Below are positions 35,083 through 47,581 of a stretch of DNA of 64,000 nucleotides, piece after piece. Each line of letters begins with the position of its first letter. Position 1 is the first letter of the stretch. Source of the DNA: Glebionis coronaria (taxonomy: Eukaryota; Streptophyta; Magnoliopsida; Asterales; Asteraceae). The translations under genes were made by a program, and so were the position numbers. The stretch covers positions 344,253 to 408,252 of the forward strand of contig JANFOE010000052.1 in the NCBI GenBank assembly GCA_025667525.1, in the 5' to 3' direction. The notes beneath the pieces were generated by a model, which did not search any database, was not told the DNA's origin, and was given only the letters and a program-made list of their open reading frames with translations.

Positions 35083-36980
35083 TAAACCATTGCCGTGTCC
35101 TCACGCAATGCTAGAATAAAGTGTCGTAGCATCTCCAAAATTTGATTTATTCACTTTATTGAAATGATAAACTAACTACACTACTACTATTACTACTACT
35201 TGCGTTTTAGACATAATGTATGATTTTCATCGCAAAATGGGACGTTTAGGTTCATAGAACAAGAACACGTGAATGCTTCGTTAGAAATAATTTCGTCGTC
35301 CTCGATTTTCACCTTAATTCCATGCCAAGTGTGCAACGAGATCATTGTCATTATAAGTTAGTAATGCTAACACTACTCATATGCCCTAATCACGTACTTA
35401 TTCTCCCATTATTCCTAAGTTGTATCTCTTATATTTTATTTTGTCTTAATGATCACGAGGATACATTGTTGACTTATGCGATAATAGAGATTTAGGTCTA
35501 AAAATAGAGTCCTAACGGTGTAACTAAGACCATCAAATCAATAACCCCTCCTAATAGACAACGATGTCAAAAAATTAAGTTGACAAGAAGAATCGATAAA
35601 CACGGTTTTATAACGGTTTTGAACATGAGACTTATTACCAATACTTTTATACGCCCCCTAACGGAAGGGCCTTATTATCTTTGGTTTACCTCCATCTTTT
35701 ATTCAACTTCGCCATGAAGCTTTTATTATGACTTCGGTCTTGCCTTGCCTTTTATTATCCGCCTCATCGGTGGTTTTATTAGCCAAAGACGTATATCCTC
35801 ACGCTAAAGCGAATTTTGGATCTTTAAAGCTTCGAAGATTAAGGCTTGATTCACTTTTAATTTTGCATAGATTTTAGGCCTTGTGGGGCTTCAAATTGTT
35901 TGCTAGATTTAGGTGAGCACTTGAAATCTTATTATTGGGTGAAGCTTTCGATTATTCGGGTGCCAATACTTCAAAACCGTGACGCTGGCGATACCTTAAT
36001 GTCTTCCCAATTTAATTACACGGAAGCTACTAGAAAAGACTAGAAACCCAACAATCCTAACTAAACCGCTAAGTCAATATTTATTAAGCAAAAAATATTT
36101 ACAAGCGAAGGGAGAATAAGCAAACAACGAGAACACAAGAGTTTTGAAAGAATACGAGTACTCTACGTTTAGCATAGTAACTTATAATTAACTCTATCAT
36201 TTCTCGTCCTCATTTAAGAGACTTAGCCTAATGTGAAGTTAAGGAATCAAAGCTAAGTGCTCAACACGCACGGTCGAGTCAAAAATTACTCTTATTCTCG
36301 CCATCGGAAAACCTACATTCGTGTCTTCAAACACTTATAAAACATGAGAAAAATTTAAAATTTGGCCATTTTTAGCCTTATTTTGCAACAAAAACGATAA
36401 ACAAAACGATAAACTTTGGAAAGCGTGAAGGTTTGGCAAGGCAAGTATCTATTCACCCCCCCATACTAAAATTAAACATTGTCCTCAATGTTTCGAGTCT
36501 AGGGGTGCAAACACCCCCATACTAGAGACATAGTCGAATGCCTAATCTAGCATGGAAAGGGTGTAACCAATAAATTAATAGCCGTTTATGAAGTGTGCTA
36601 ATAACCTAAGGTTAGAACATCAAAAGGATATATCATATGGATATTGAGAAATGTCTCCAAAGCAAACGATCGAGTGCTCCCATAAAACGAACACGAGAGG
36701 CTCCAATCGTGAAGATCATTATCTAAAAACCACAATGCACAAACAACCACGAAACAAAGGTTGGAAGGGCACAAATCCCCTCACATTAACTAATTAGAAA
36801 GCAATAATATGTACATGGATTTGCATGGGTCTCCCCCACGAGGCACCTTGTTTTTGATAACCGAGTCAAAAGCTCGACTCGAATCCCCATAAATGTGATC
36901 ATTTAGGGATATCATGGCGTGGTCAATTTTTGGTGGGGCTTACATGATAAACAAGGCCCAAAAACAACCGGTATTAAGGA
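35083..36980 (-). other. Untranslated 3' tail of E2
   Basis: About 1.9 kb without an ORF. It corresponds to the tails that follow integrase in E0 and E3, sharing the block at about 35340-35470 and the hairpin with purine tract at 36454-36493. That the tail is kept while pol is gone suggests it is needed in cis for mobilisation. Confidence 0.7.
36454..36493 (-). other. Conserved hairpin plus purine tract (E2)
   Basis: AAACATTG / CAATGTTT stem (8 bp) with a G-rich tract (GTATGGGGGGG on the minus strand) just downstream. Same unit as 17973-18013 in E0. Confidence 0.75.
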
Positions 36981-37435
36981 CTAAGTCCTTTGATGGTGCA
37001 AAATACCGGGATCGAAGATGGCGTTCTCGTTTTCATTTGAAAAACAAATCAACGCCACTTCATCAATGGTCAACAAAAACTCAAAGAGTTTCAAGAAAAT
37101 AGGAGAGAAGAAATAGAAGGGTGGGACAATGGGTAAGTCTCTAAAAACATGAGCTACTCGAGGTAGACTCGCACCAATCAAATGAAAAGATTTTCCATTT
37201 ATTGCATCGGTGGAAGACCGAGATTTCCCTATATAAGCAATTCCAGGATCAAATATCTCGTCCTCGGTGGAGAAAGGGGAGGGAACATAAGGGGATTCCC
37301 CCACACTAAGTCCACACGAAGCATGGTCAAAAGGAGAAGACGAGCTTGTAGTACTCAATACACGCGGTGATGACGGAGTTAGAATTGTAGAAAAATCTTT
37401 TAAATTCAATTCAAAAGCTTTTCCTTTTTCATCTT
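36981..37435 (-). pseudogene. Decayed linker after the E2 protease
   Basis: After the protease ORF stops at 37436 a different frame continues with GFHKESVKDEKGKAFELN and stays open to 36981, as if one base had been lost near 37455. It carries the motif IFDPGI twice (about 37237-37260 and 37001-37030). I recall a similar repeated FDPGI segment in Asteraceae retroelement proteins. Function unknown. The RT that would normally come after this region is missing. Confidence 0.45.
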
Positions 37436-40294
37436 TTACACTCTCCTTGTGAAACCCGATTTAATTATGTCAAAAATATTTGGTGTATCTAAAGCAATGT
37501 TAGTCACACTAAAAATTTTCACATTTTGAAATCTTTTTTGTTTGGGTGGTGGTAAGTTTTCAAATCTTTTGTCAACAAAGAAAACCTCCCCATCGGGATC
37601 AACGTATTCATCATCCGAAGAATCACTCGAGATTGGAATCGTAGGCTTAACACTCTTAACCTCCACCGGCGGAGGGGACGGAACTTCATTTTTCTCAACA
37701 ACTCCTAAAACTCTATTTGAAATTCTTTTGCAAATGTTTTTGGTGGGATTGACATTGTACAAAGATGTGATAGAATACACATGAGAAAGAGTGGAGTTTT
37801 GGGTTGCATTAATGAAAAGTTCTTCCTCATTGAAACGAAGAGTGATTTTCCTTGCATGCACATCGATAAGTGCTCTTGAGGTATCCAAAAAAGATCGACC
37901 TAAAATTAACGGAACTTTAGGATCGATGGGAATGTCAACAACAATGAAGTCTACAGGATAGTAGAACTTTCCAACTTTCACAAAGACGTCCTCGGCAACT
38001 CCACAAGCTAGAATCGTAGAATGATCGGCCATTTCGATTGAAATTCTTGAAGGAGTGAGATTGGGAAGATTGAGCGATTTAAAAATCTCAAGAGGCATCA
38101 AATTAATACTAGCACCAAGATCGGCCAAGGCGTAGCATTCTTCCATGTCTTGGATAGCACATGGGATTAAAAACATTCCAGGATCACCGACTTTTTGAGG
38201 TATGCGGCTTAGAAAAACCGAAGAACAACTAGACGATTTTTGCAATTTCTCTTTGTTATTCAACATACTTTTGAAGTTCGCGGCAAATCGAGGCATCATG
38301 ACTAAGGCGTCGGCAAAACTTATATTAAAATACAAGTCACGAAACATTTTCATAAAGAGTTCAAATTGATAATTATTTCGTTCTTGTGCCTTTTCCTTGT
38401 CTCGTCTTGAAGGGTAGGGTAAAGGTGGTGTGGGTTGGGGCAAAGTAGGCATATGCATCGGCCTTGGAATCTCGGGTTCCATGATTGGTGTGGGTTCAAC
38501 CGTAGGTGTGGTTTGAGCGGTACTTCGTGGGCTTGGAATTTGCTCCTTTTCGACCACAACCTCGGGTTCTTTCTCTTTTTCCTTCTCCATAGAAGTACTT
38601 GGACGAGAAATGGGTTCTTTGAAAGTTTTACCACTACGAGTAGTAATAACCTTCAACTCTCCTTTCGGGTTCACGATGGTATTACTAGGAAGACCACCCG
38701 AAGAAGAGGTCTTACACATGATAGCTTCAAACATCTTAGCCATACGGTCTTCAAACTTTGATTGCCTAGCATCCGCTTTTAACAACTCTTGCTTAATCTC
38801 ATGTTGACCTTGCTCCATTTTTTGTTGATTTTGTTGGAGACGTGTGACATTTCCTTCCATTTTATTAGCATGAGTTTTAAGTTCATTAGTAAGTTCGTTT
38901 TTAAGCTCGTTTTTCAACTCGGACCTTAAGCTAACCATTTCACGTTGCATGTTGTCAAACTTAGCATCATTAGCCTTTGCATAATTCAAAAACTCTCCTT
39001 AAAGATTTCTGGTGTGATCATTTTGAAAACCTTGAGTAGAAGTTTGAAAATCACGGTTTTGGTTTTGGTTTAAAATTTGCCCATTTCCACTTTGATAATT
39101 ACCCTTGTTATAATTCCTTTGATTTCCTTGGTAATTTCCACCTTGGTTGTTGTTTCGATAGTTATTAACATTTTGATTGGGTGGAGCTTGATTTTGGCGG
39201 GAACCTTGACCGATTTGGTTATAAGTTCCCGTGGCTACAAAAGCATTCGAAGTGTTACCATCCGCGGTAATGCACTCGGAGAGATCATGAGCTCCACCAC
39301 ACGACAAACAACTTTTAGAAATCGTTTTAACCGAAGCGGAATTTGAAGCTTCTTGAGCTTTCCAATGGGACATAAGAGTCGAAAACCTATCGAAAAACCG
39401 ATTTTCCTCATTAGCTTCATCTTGTAAGGCATTGATACTACGAGACGATGATGAGCCCATTTTGGCAACACTCGGTGTGTTACGAGGGCTATAAACCTTA
39501 GACCTATTCTCAATTATGACCAAAGCTTCTTCAACCGTTTTACACAAAAAATTACCACCCGCGGCGGCATTCAAATAATCTCTTTCATGATCATTAAGTC
39601 CATTGTAAAACGTGTCGATTTGGTGCAAGTCGGAAAAACCATGACGAGGACATTCATGTAACATCTCCTTAAACCTATTCCAAGCCGTTGAAAAACTTTC
39701 ATTTGATTCTTGTGAAAATTTAGAAATCTCATTTTTCAAATGCGTGTTCTTAAAGGGCGGAAAAAATTGGTTCACAAATTTCGAAACGAGATCCTTCCAC
39801 GTCAATATAGAATTGGGTGGCTCTTTCTCTAACCAAATTTTAGCGGGCCCCGCTAAGGAATACGGAAAAAGCATCATCTTAATCGAGTCATTCGAGACAT
39901 CCTTAAATTTGCACGTGGCGGTAAGACGATTAAATTGGCGGATATGGTTGTGAGGATTGTCCTTCTCATCACGACGGAATTTGTTGTTTTGGATCATCGA
40001 CAACAAACCCGTTTTCACCTCAAAATTCTCCGCAAGGATAGCGGGAATCACAATAGCTTCTCCATAACCCTCGGTGGGTGCTTGAAGTAACTCCATCATA
40101 GTTCGATTCGCCATGGTAGGTGCTTCTCGTACAATGGGTTCGTCAATTGGAGACTCCTCACTAGAATGAGTTAGAGTGGGAGTTTTGTTCTTTCGTCTAC
40201 GTGCACGTTTTGCTTGATTACGAGTGAGCATAAACGTCACGTATAACGTGGAGGCGAGCAAAGAAGATTCTTTTTGGTGTTTTGTATTTTTCAA
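37436..40294 (-). pseudogene. gag: Gag-protease of E2 with one premature stop
   Basis: A single frame of about 950 codons. Likely start MLTRNQAKRAR at 40231, matching E1; an upstream ATG at 40294 is also in frame. Capsid (GPAKIWLEKEPPNS), a CxxCx3Hx4C knuckle (CLSCGGAHDLSEC) and an Asn/Gln-rich linker follow. Then a TAA at 38999-39001 replaces the CAA (Gln) that E1 has in NLQGEF. Past it come the coiled-coil-like region, TTRSGKTFKEP, PYPSRR and the protease with DLGA. The stop is one C-to-T change. Without it the protein would be complete, so the lesion may be recent. It might also end gag early and leave a protease reachable only by readthrough, but E1 gives no support for that. Confidence 0.9.
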
Positions 40295-40956
40295 TTTTTT
40301 TTGTGGTTTTTGATGGTATTAACTTTTTTGGAAATGTGTGAATGTATTAAGTAGACAAAAATCTACAAATCTCCTCCTTAATCAAATCTCTTGATTAAAG
40401 AAGCCTCAAGGAATGAAAACGATCACGTGGAGTGAACGCCTTCGATGACTTTAGAACGATGGTGGAACACCAAATCGTTCAAGAGGGTTTAATCAATAGA
40501 AACCAAGAAAATATATATGATATGTAATAATACTTTGGGCGGCAAAACCCTCGATTCACTCTCAAAATCAAATACGTACAAGCAAGCGGAGGAAAGGAGG
40601 CGGCGCGAAGCACTTAAGAGCCTTTTTCCTTTAGGTCGTGAAATACAACCGCCTTATACCCACCTTATAATTTGTATTATCAAAATCAAGCTTCTCGAAA
40701 GTATTTATCTATTTTTGCCTTTTTTCTTTGGTTTGAGATTCGAATAAAATGATCGAGTGATGAAATCCCGAATCAAGGTTGTGATTGCTCACGTATTTGG
40801 AGTACTTGTGAATTTATTGTTCTACGTATACAATATAGTAATAATATTCACACAAAAACCGAAAAACGATAATACGTATTAGTAGAGTGCTACTAATACA
40901 AATACTAATTATGGCTAGTATAAAAAAACAAGGGTTCAATCACAACACAACACGTC
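40295..40956 (-). other. E2 untranslated leader
   Basis: No ORF of note. Shares several blocks with the E1 leader, including the GGCGGCGCGAAGCACTTAAG segment near 40600-40620 and the hairpin 40876-40899. Confidence 0.65.
40876..40899. other. Conserved 10-bp-arm hairpin in the E2 leader
   Basis: GTATTAGTAG and CTACTAATAC with loop AGTG: the arms match E1 (11475-11498) base for base and the loop differs in its last position. Confidence 0.75.
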
Positions 40957-40974
40957 TCCCCGGCAGCGGCGCCA
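40957..40974 (-). other. Primer binding site of E2 (tRNA-Asp type)
   Basis: Minus-strand TGGCGCCGCTGCCGGGGA, five bases from the LTR end, with one mismatch to the usual plant tRNA-Asp complement. Confidence 0.85.
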
Positions 40975-40979
40975 AAAAT

Positions 40980-43900
40980 TGATGTAGTGCTTTTTCAACC
41001 CTTTAGGAAAAGGAAGGCAAAGTAGTGGTAAGTGTTAAGTGTCGGTTTAGGAAAACCGAGCACTAATGACCAAACAAGTTCGTTTCCCAAGGAGGCAAGT
41101 GCGTTGTGAATTGAGTTGATTTCTGTTTGTGATTACTAATGAGAAAAAGAAAATAGAAAAGGGGTGAGAAAAGCAAGACGGTTACGAAGACGGATCGAGC
41201 TAAGACGAAAACGCGTTCACGTAAAACCGTAAAAAACTACGAAATTTAAAATTTTAACCTAAAAAATTAATTAAAAGCTAAAAGTAGTCTAAAATAATAT
41301 AAATAAGAAATAAAATCCAATAAAAATATTTTAAAACCTTTTATTAATTAAATATGCAATTTTAAATGCTAATTAAAGCCCTAAAATTAAATATAATTAA
41401 TCAAAATGTCCAAAATATGATTTTATTGAACAAATAACTTAGTTATATTATCTAAAGACTAAAAAGTATTTTTTCTAATTTTTAAATACTATTTTTCTAT
41501 TTTTAAATTACTAAAAACTATTTTAAAACTAAAATATTATAAAAAATAATAAAATAATGCTAAAAATAATCTACCAATTTTAAAAATCCTAAATTACTCT
41601 AATGAACAGTAGAAAAATGAAAAAGTTAGAAAAATATTAATTTTTTCACTAAATGACAAAACTAGTTTAATTAAAACCCTAATTAAGTTAAATTAATTCT
41701 AAAAAATAATAAAAAGATGAACAGTAAAATCTTTTTTAACCAAAAATCTTAAAATAATATTCTAAGCCCAGGAAAATTGATTAAACTGAAAAATATTACT
41801 TTTTGGCACTAAAAGACAAAAACAGAAATATTAAAGTTAATTAAAAATGCTAATTCATCTAAAAATTACTAAATGAACAGTAACCTAAAAAATAAATAAA
41901 CAGAAAAATCCTAAATTAAATTAGAAAAATAACAAAATAAGAATCAGGTCCTAACTCTAAAATTTACCCACTAAAGACAAAAATTCTTGAAAACAGATAG
42001 TGACATGTGATTGGTGTTTGTCTGCTAGTGAAGCAGTGGTAACTTTTGTGATAGCGGGGGAAACTTTCTTCCCACTGCTAGTGCAATAATTTGGTCAGGA
42101 GACCAATAAGCTTAGGAAAGCTTATTTGATAGCTTATTTTGGACAAAAAGGCACCCTTATACTCTTTGGAGTATAAGGAGTCTGATTATACACAAAAAAA
42201 CAAGCAATCACTTAGCAAAAAAATCACACAAATAAGACAAGCAAGTTTCTGATTAAGGCTTAGGGTGGTCTGGTTAGTTTTTGCTGATTCAATGTGCACA
42301 CAAGTGAGTTTCAAAGGCTCAAAACATGCATACAAGTCAATCAACTAGAAAATAAACAATACACAAACCTAGATAACCCTATAATCTAACAACTAAGCAA
42401 CTTGGATGGCTCAAATTCACACAAAATCAGGCAAAAGTAGCAGTTACTGATTTTAAGCTATTTTACCCACTTTTGATCATACAAATGTGTACAATAACCT
42501 CCCACACTAAAAACCAAACACACTTACTACCTAACAACACCCTAATAAGCACATAAGACAGGTTTAAACACAAGATTGCAGTCAATAAGCCCTACTTATC
42601 CCTTAATCCAAACACCCCTTTAAAAATGAAAAATCAATTTTAACAAGTCAAATCCATTGCAAACATATCAAAACTGATTTCACATGCCTCTAACATGCCT
42701 AATAAACATAAATAAGCATAAACAATCAATCAAACAGTTACTTAAACAAACTTCAAAAAATTCATACAAAATCACAAAATTCTGAAAATTGAAATAGAAA
42801 ACAAGGGATTACCTTGTTGGACCTACATCCAGGCCCAACCAAGGCTGCTTTGCCTTTTCCAATAGGCTCGGGCCTATGCAGTACCTTGAACAAACAAACT
42901 CCAAATCCTGCTAAGAAAAATATGAAGAACAATGCAATATAAACTTAACTGATTTTTTCTTTTAAACCTTTTGAAACCTTTTTCAAATCTCTCTCAAAAA
43001 CTTTCCTTTCCAAATACCTTAACCAATCAAGTTATATCCAATAAATCCAACTCTCAATACAAAATTTCACCAAGAAAAACCAATTTCAGAAACTTTTTCT
43101 AAAAAAATCAAAACATGAAATGTTTTGAACAAATGTGAATGGAACTCAGATTTTACTCAACAAATAAATACCAACTTTTAAAACTCATAAAAGGAATTAT
43201 ATTTTCAACAAAAATACCAACTTTATAAATACTTAAAAAGGGATTACAATTTTTGGAGTAAAAATCTGGAACAACTAAATGAGACACACACGTCTCATAT
43301 TTATACAATGGAAAGAAGAATCTAGAAAGCTAAAAACCCTAATAAGTGGACTGCCTAAATTTCCCTTGAGTCTTCTTTCTTCAAAATCAGTCAAAGAGGC
43401 TCCATGTGATATGAGAGTGATGGCCAGCTTGCAACTTTGATCTTGGACGTTAAATTGGACTTGGTTGTTGGTATTGGGGGAAAAAGACGTGTGCAGGGGA
43501 ATCTTGGGGGGTCACATGGGTTGAGTGGTGGATGGTTTTTCATGTGGGTTTTGGTGACAACATGGTAAATTACAATTCTGGATAACAAGGGGTAAAACCC
43601 CTTTGTTTTGGCTTAATTGGAACTGGGGGATTTAGGGTTCATGTGGTGATTAAGGGAGAGATTAATCTATTTTGGGAAAGAAGGGATTTAAAAAACGTGT
43701 TTGCCACCAAAACTTAACTGATTAAATTAATTCAGTTATTTTAAAAACATAGTGGAAGGTGACATGGAGTGAGGTGATGATGTGTAGGATGGTGAGTGGT
43801 GGGTTGGAGTGATGTGGCGAATTGATAGGCTGTGGTAGGTTTGGATGTTTGATAGTAATGGCCCCCCAATGTTCATACTTTGTTTATATTGTGAAAAATA

Positions 43901-44358
43901 GCCAACAACGTCCCATTATACTTGTGTCAACTTTGCACAAGTTGTCATTTTTGGCACAACTTGTTTTCGAACTTTTAACAAGGACTTCAAATGCAATTCT
44001 TGGATTCTTTAAGGATTGATCTTGTAATATCTTCAAACTTTAGGGGCCATATTCATAATTTTGAATATTTGAGGGGTATAAAGTGTAAATCTTCAAAAGT
44101 TGAGGGACTAAAGTTGCCAATCTTCAAAACTTCAAGGGCATTTTTGTAAAATCCAAACTTGGGCCCGGTTCATTGTGCGGCTTCGTTTCCCGTGTTCGTT
44201 TTTGAATGATTCTTGTGATCTTTTGCCATTTCTTCAATATCCGTACCTAAAAATACACAAGTAACAAACACAAGCATATATTTGGCAGTTTTAATGATAT
44301 TTAATGCATTTTAAGCCCGATTTGGACGATGAGACCATGTATAAAAGCAGTCTCATCA
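40980..44358 (-). repeat. 5' LTR of E2 (right copy, 3379 bases)
   Basis: On the minus strand it starts TGATGAGACTGC and ends GCACTACATCA. The TATA box TATAAATA at 43298-43305 leaves 1.06 kb of U3 and 2.3 kb of R-U5. About nine or ten base differences from the left LTR are visible by eye in the first 450 bases, so the insertion is not very old. Confidence 0.93.
43298..43305 (-). promoter_or_regulatory. TATA box of the E2 5' LTR
   Basis: Minus-strand TATAAATA in the context ATTGTATAAATATGAGACG, the same position relative to the LTR start as in E1. Confidence 0.6.
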
Positions 44359-44363
44359 CTGGT

Positions 44364-47300
44364 AAATTAGTGAAAACTAATAAGCTATTAGAAGGATGCT
44401 CTCTAAATCTCTTGAACCATTCCTTTCCGGTTGATTTGATGTTGATAGAATTAGGTAGTTTTGATATTATTATTGGTATGGATTGGTTGTCGTTGAACAA
44501 TGCTACTATTTTATGTGGAGAGAAGAAGGTTAAGATTCCTCTTAAGAATAGGACGTTAGTAATTGATGGTAGTCGAGGTGAATCCCGTTTGAAAATCGTT
44601 TCATGTATTAAAGTCCAAAAGTACATCAGGAACGGTTGTGAGTTATTCTTAGCTCAAGTGACCGGGAATGAGTCTAGGGAGAAACGATTGGAAGATGTAC
44701 CTATTATTTGTGAATTTCCTGAGGTATTTCCTAAAGATTTACCCGGACTTCCACCGATAAGGCAAGTAGAGTTTCGAATCGATTTAATTCCTGGTGCTGC
44801 ACCGGTGGCACGTGCGCCTTACCGATTAGCCCCTTCTGAATTAAAGGAGTTATCTGAGCAACTTAAGGAGTTGTCTGATAAAGGTTTTATTCGACCGAGC
44901 TTGTCGCCTTGGGGAGCTCCTGTCTTGTTCGTTAAGAAGAAGGATGGATCTTTTCGTATGTGCATTGATTATAGGGAACTGAATAAGTTGACAATTAAAA
45001 ATCGATATCCTTTACCTAGGATTGATGATTTGTTTGATCAACTGCAAGGATCTAGTGTGTATTCTAAGATAGATTTGCGGTCAGGATATCACCAACTTCG
45101 CGTCCGTGAAGAAGATATTCCTATAACTGCATTTAGAACTCGTTATGGACACTATGAATTTCAAGTAATGCCATTTGGGTTAACTAACGCACCTGCGGTT
45201 TTCATAGATTTAATGAATCGAGTGTGCAAGCCCTACTTGGATAAATTTGTGATTGTGTTTATTGACGATATTCTAATCTATTCTAAGAATGAAGATGAGA
45301 ATAGAGAACATTTGAGGATTGTTTTGAAATTGTTGAAGGATGAAAGGTTGTATGCTAAGTTTTCGAAATGTGATTTCTGGTTAGATTCTGTGCATTTTCT
45401 TGGTCATGTGATTAACAGAGATGGAATTCATGTTGATCCTGTAAAGGTTGAAGTCATTAAGAATTGGTTTGCACCGATAACGCCAACGGAAGTGCGACAG
45501 TTCTTAGGATTGGCTGGCTATTATAGGCGATTCATTAAAGAATTTTCTTTGATAGCTAAACCCTTGACTAAGCTTACTCAGAAGAATAAACCTTTCGTTT
45601 GGGGAAGTGATGAAGATGGAGCATTTCAGACATTGAAGCAAAAATTATGTAGTGCGCCAATCTTATCATTACCCGACGGGAGTGAAGATTTTGTAGTGTA
45701 TTGTGACGCATCTCTTAGAGGTTATGGAGCTGTTTTGATGCAGCAAGAGAAAGTGATAGCTTATGCTTCTAGGCAATTAAGGAAGAGTAAGGAGAATTAT
45801 ACTACTCATGATCTTGAGTTAGGAGCTGTAGTCTTTGCTCTTAGGTTGTGGAGACATTATCTGTATGGCACCAAGTGTACGGTATTCACCGATCACAAAA
45901 GCCTACAGTATATTCTCGATCAGAAGGAATTGAACATGAGGTAACGAAGATGGATAGAGTTGTTAAGTGATTATGATTGTGATATAAAATATCACCCAGG
46001 AAAAGCCAATGTTGTTGCCGATGCGTTAAGTAGGAAAGATAGAGAGCCTATCAGGGTGCGTTCTCTAGTCTTGAGCGTGCACAATAATTTGCCTGAGCAA
46101 ATTAGAAATTCGCAAATAGAAGCTTGTAAGAAGGAGAATTTTGTTAATGAAGGGTTCCGAGGAGAAGGAGATCCTTTAGAGGTTAGAGCTGATGGAGTGA
46201 AATGCTTAAGAGGTCGTATGTCGATACCTAAGTTTGGAGGCTTAAGAGACTTGATTATGTTAGAATCCTATAAATCTAAGTATTCCATTCATCTGGGATC
46301 TGATAAGATGTACCATGATTTGAAGAAGTTGTACTGGTGGCCGAATATGAAAGCTGACATAGCTATGTATGTTCTTCAAATGCTTGACTTGTGCTAGAGT
46401 TAAAGCTGAACATCAAAAGCCATCAGGACTACTTCAACAACCAAATATTCCTGTATGGAAGTGGGAGCGAATTATAATGGACTTTATCACCAAGCTTCCT
46501 AGAACATCATCTAGAAACAACTCGATTTGGGTTATTGTCGACAGACTGACCAAATCAGCACACTTCATTCCGGTTAAAGAGCAGTTCTCACTGGAGAAGC
46601 TGACTCGAATATACCTCGATAATGTTTTATGCAAACATGGAGTGCCTGTATCGATCATTTCAGATCGAGATCCTAGATTCGCATCGAATTTTTGGAAATC
46701 TCTTCAAAGATCTTTGGGAACGAATCTCGACATGAGCACTGCTTATCACCCCAGACTGATGGGCAGAGTGAAAGGACGATACAAACACTAGAAGATATGT
46801 TGAGAGCTTGTGTGTTAGACTTTTGTAAGAATTGGGATAAACATTTGTCGTTAGCAGAGTTTTCGTATAACAATAGTTACCATTCTAGTATTAAGGCTGC
46901 ACCGTTTGAAGCTTTGTATGGTAGGAAGTGTAGATCTCCTGTATGTTGGAGTGAAGTTGGGGATACCCAGCTCACGGGACCGGAATTGATCCGGGAGACT
47001 ACGGAGATGATAGTTCAGATTAAGAAGAGGTTGTTGACTGCCCGTAGTAGACAGAAAAGTTACGCGGATGTGCGGCGGAAGCCAATGGAGTTTGAAGTGG
47101 GTGGCCGAGTAATGTTGAAAGTATCTCCATGGAAAGGCGTTATAAGATTTGGAAAACGAGGGAAATTGAATCCCCGTTATATTGGACCCTTTAAGATTTT
47201 ATCTAGAGTAGGTCCGGTGGCTTACAAACTAGAGTTACCCCCAGAACTTCATGGTGTTCACAACACATTCCATGTATCTAATCTGAAGAAATGTCTAGCA

Positions 47301-47536
47301 GTGAGTGATGAGAAAATTCCGTTAGGTAAGGTTCGAATAGATGGGAAGTTGCATTTTATCGAAGAGCCCGTAGAAGTTATGGACCGTGAGGTAAAGCAAC
47401 TGAAACAAAGTCGGATACCTATTGTCAAGATCTGATGGAATTTAAAGCATGGACCGGAGTATACTTGGGAGGGAGAGGATGAAATGTGGAAGAAATATCC
47501 GCACCTCTTCGATTTCAATAAGAAACGGACATCCAA
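44364..47536 (+). pseudogene. gag-pol: Rest of Tekay-2 pol: protease end to chromodomain, with four lesions
   Basis: Continues gag-pol after E2 and aligns closely with Tekay-1: RT with FIDD, RNaseH, integrase and chromodomain are all present. Against Tekay-1 there are a TAA at 45942-45944 (CAA to TAA), an extra A in 46378-46380 that shifts the frame, a lost C in the C-run at 46749-46752 that restores it, and a TGA at 47433-47435 (CGA to TGA) just before the last chromodomain strand. About 370 bases of integrase are thus out of frame. With E2 inserted as well, Tekay-2 cannot make a complete polyprotein. The stop at the usual end lies at 47534-47536. Confidence 0.92.
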
Positions 47537-47568
47537 ATGAAATGGATCACGAGGACGTTGATCCCTTT

Positions 47569-47581
47569 TAGGAGGAAAAGC
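47569..47581 (+). other. Polypurine tract of Tekay-2
   Basis: AGGAGGAAAAG directly before the 3' LTR start, as in Tekay-1. Confidence 0.75.

Larger units (their letters stand above)
31692..44358 (-). mobile_element. E2: complete non-autonomous Athila-like element with gag-protease only
   Basis: Both LTRs (3380 and 3379 bases), primer site, leader, gag-protease, untranslated tail and purine tract are present on the minus strand, with a target-site duplication. RT, RNaseH and integrase are absent: the sequence goes from the protease linker at about 36980 straight to the tail motifs that follow integrase in E0 and E3. This fits the published class of elements with terminal repeats and a gag domain (TR-GAG), mobilised by another element's enzymes. 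Total 12,667 bases. Confidence 0.9.
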
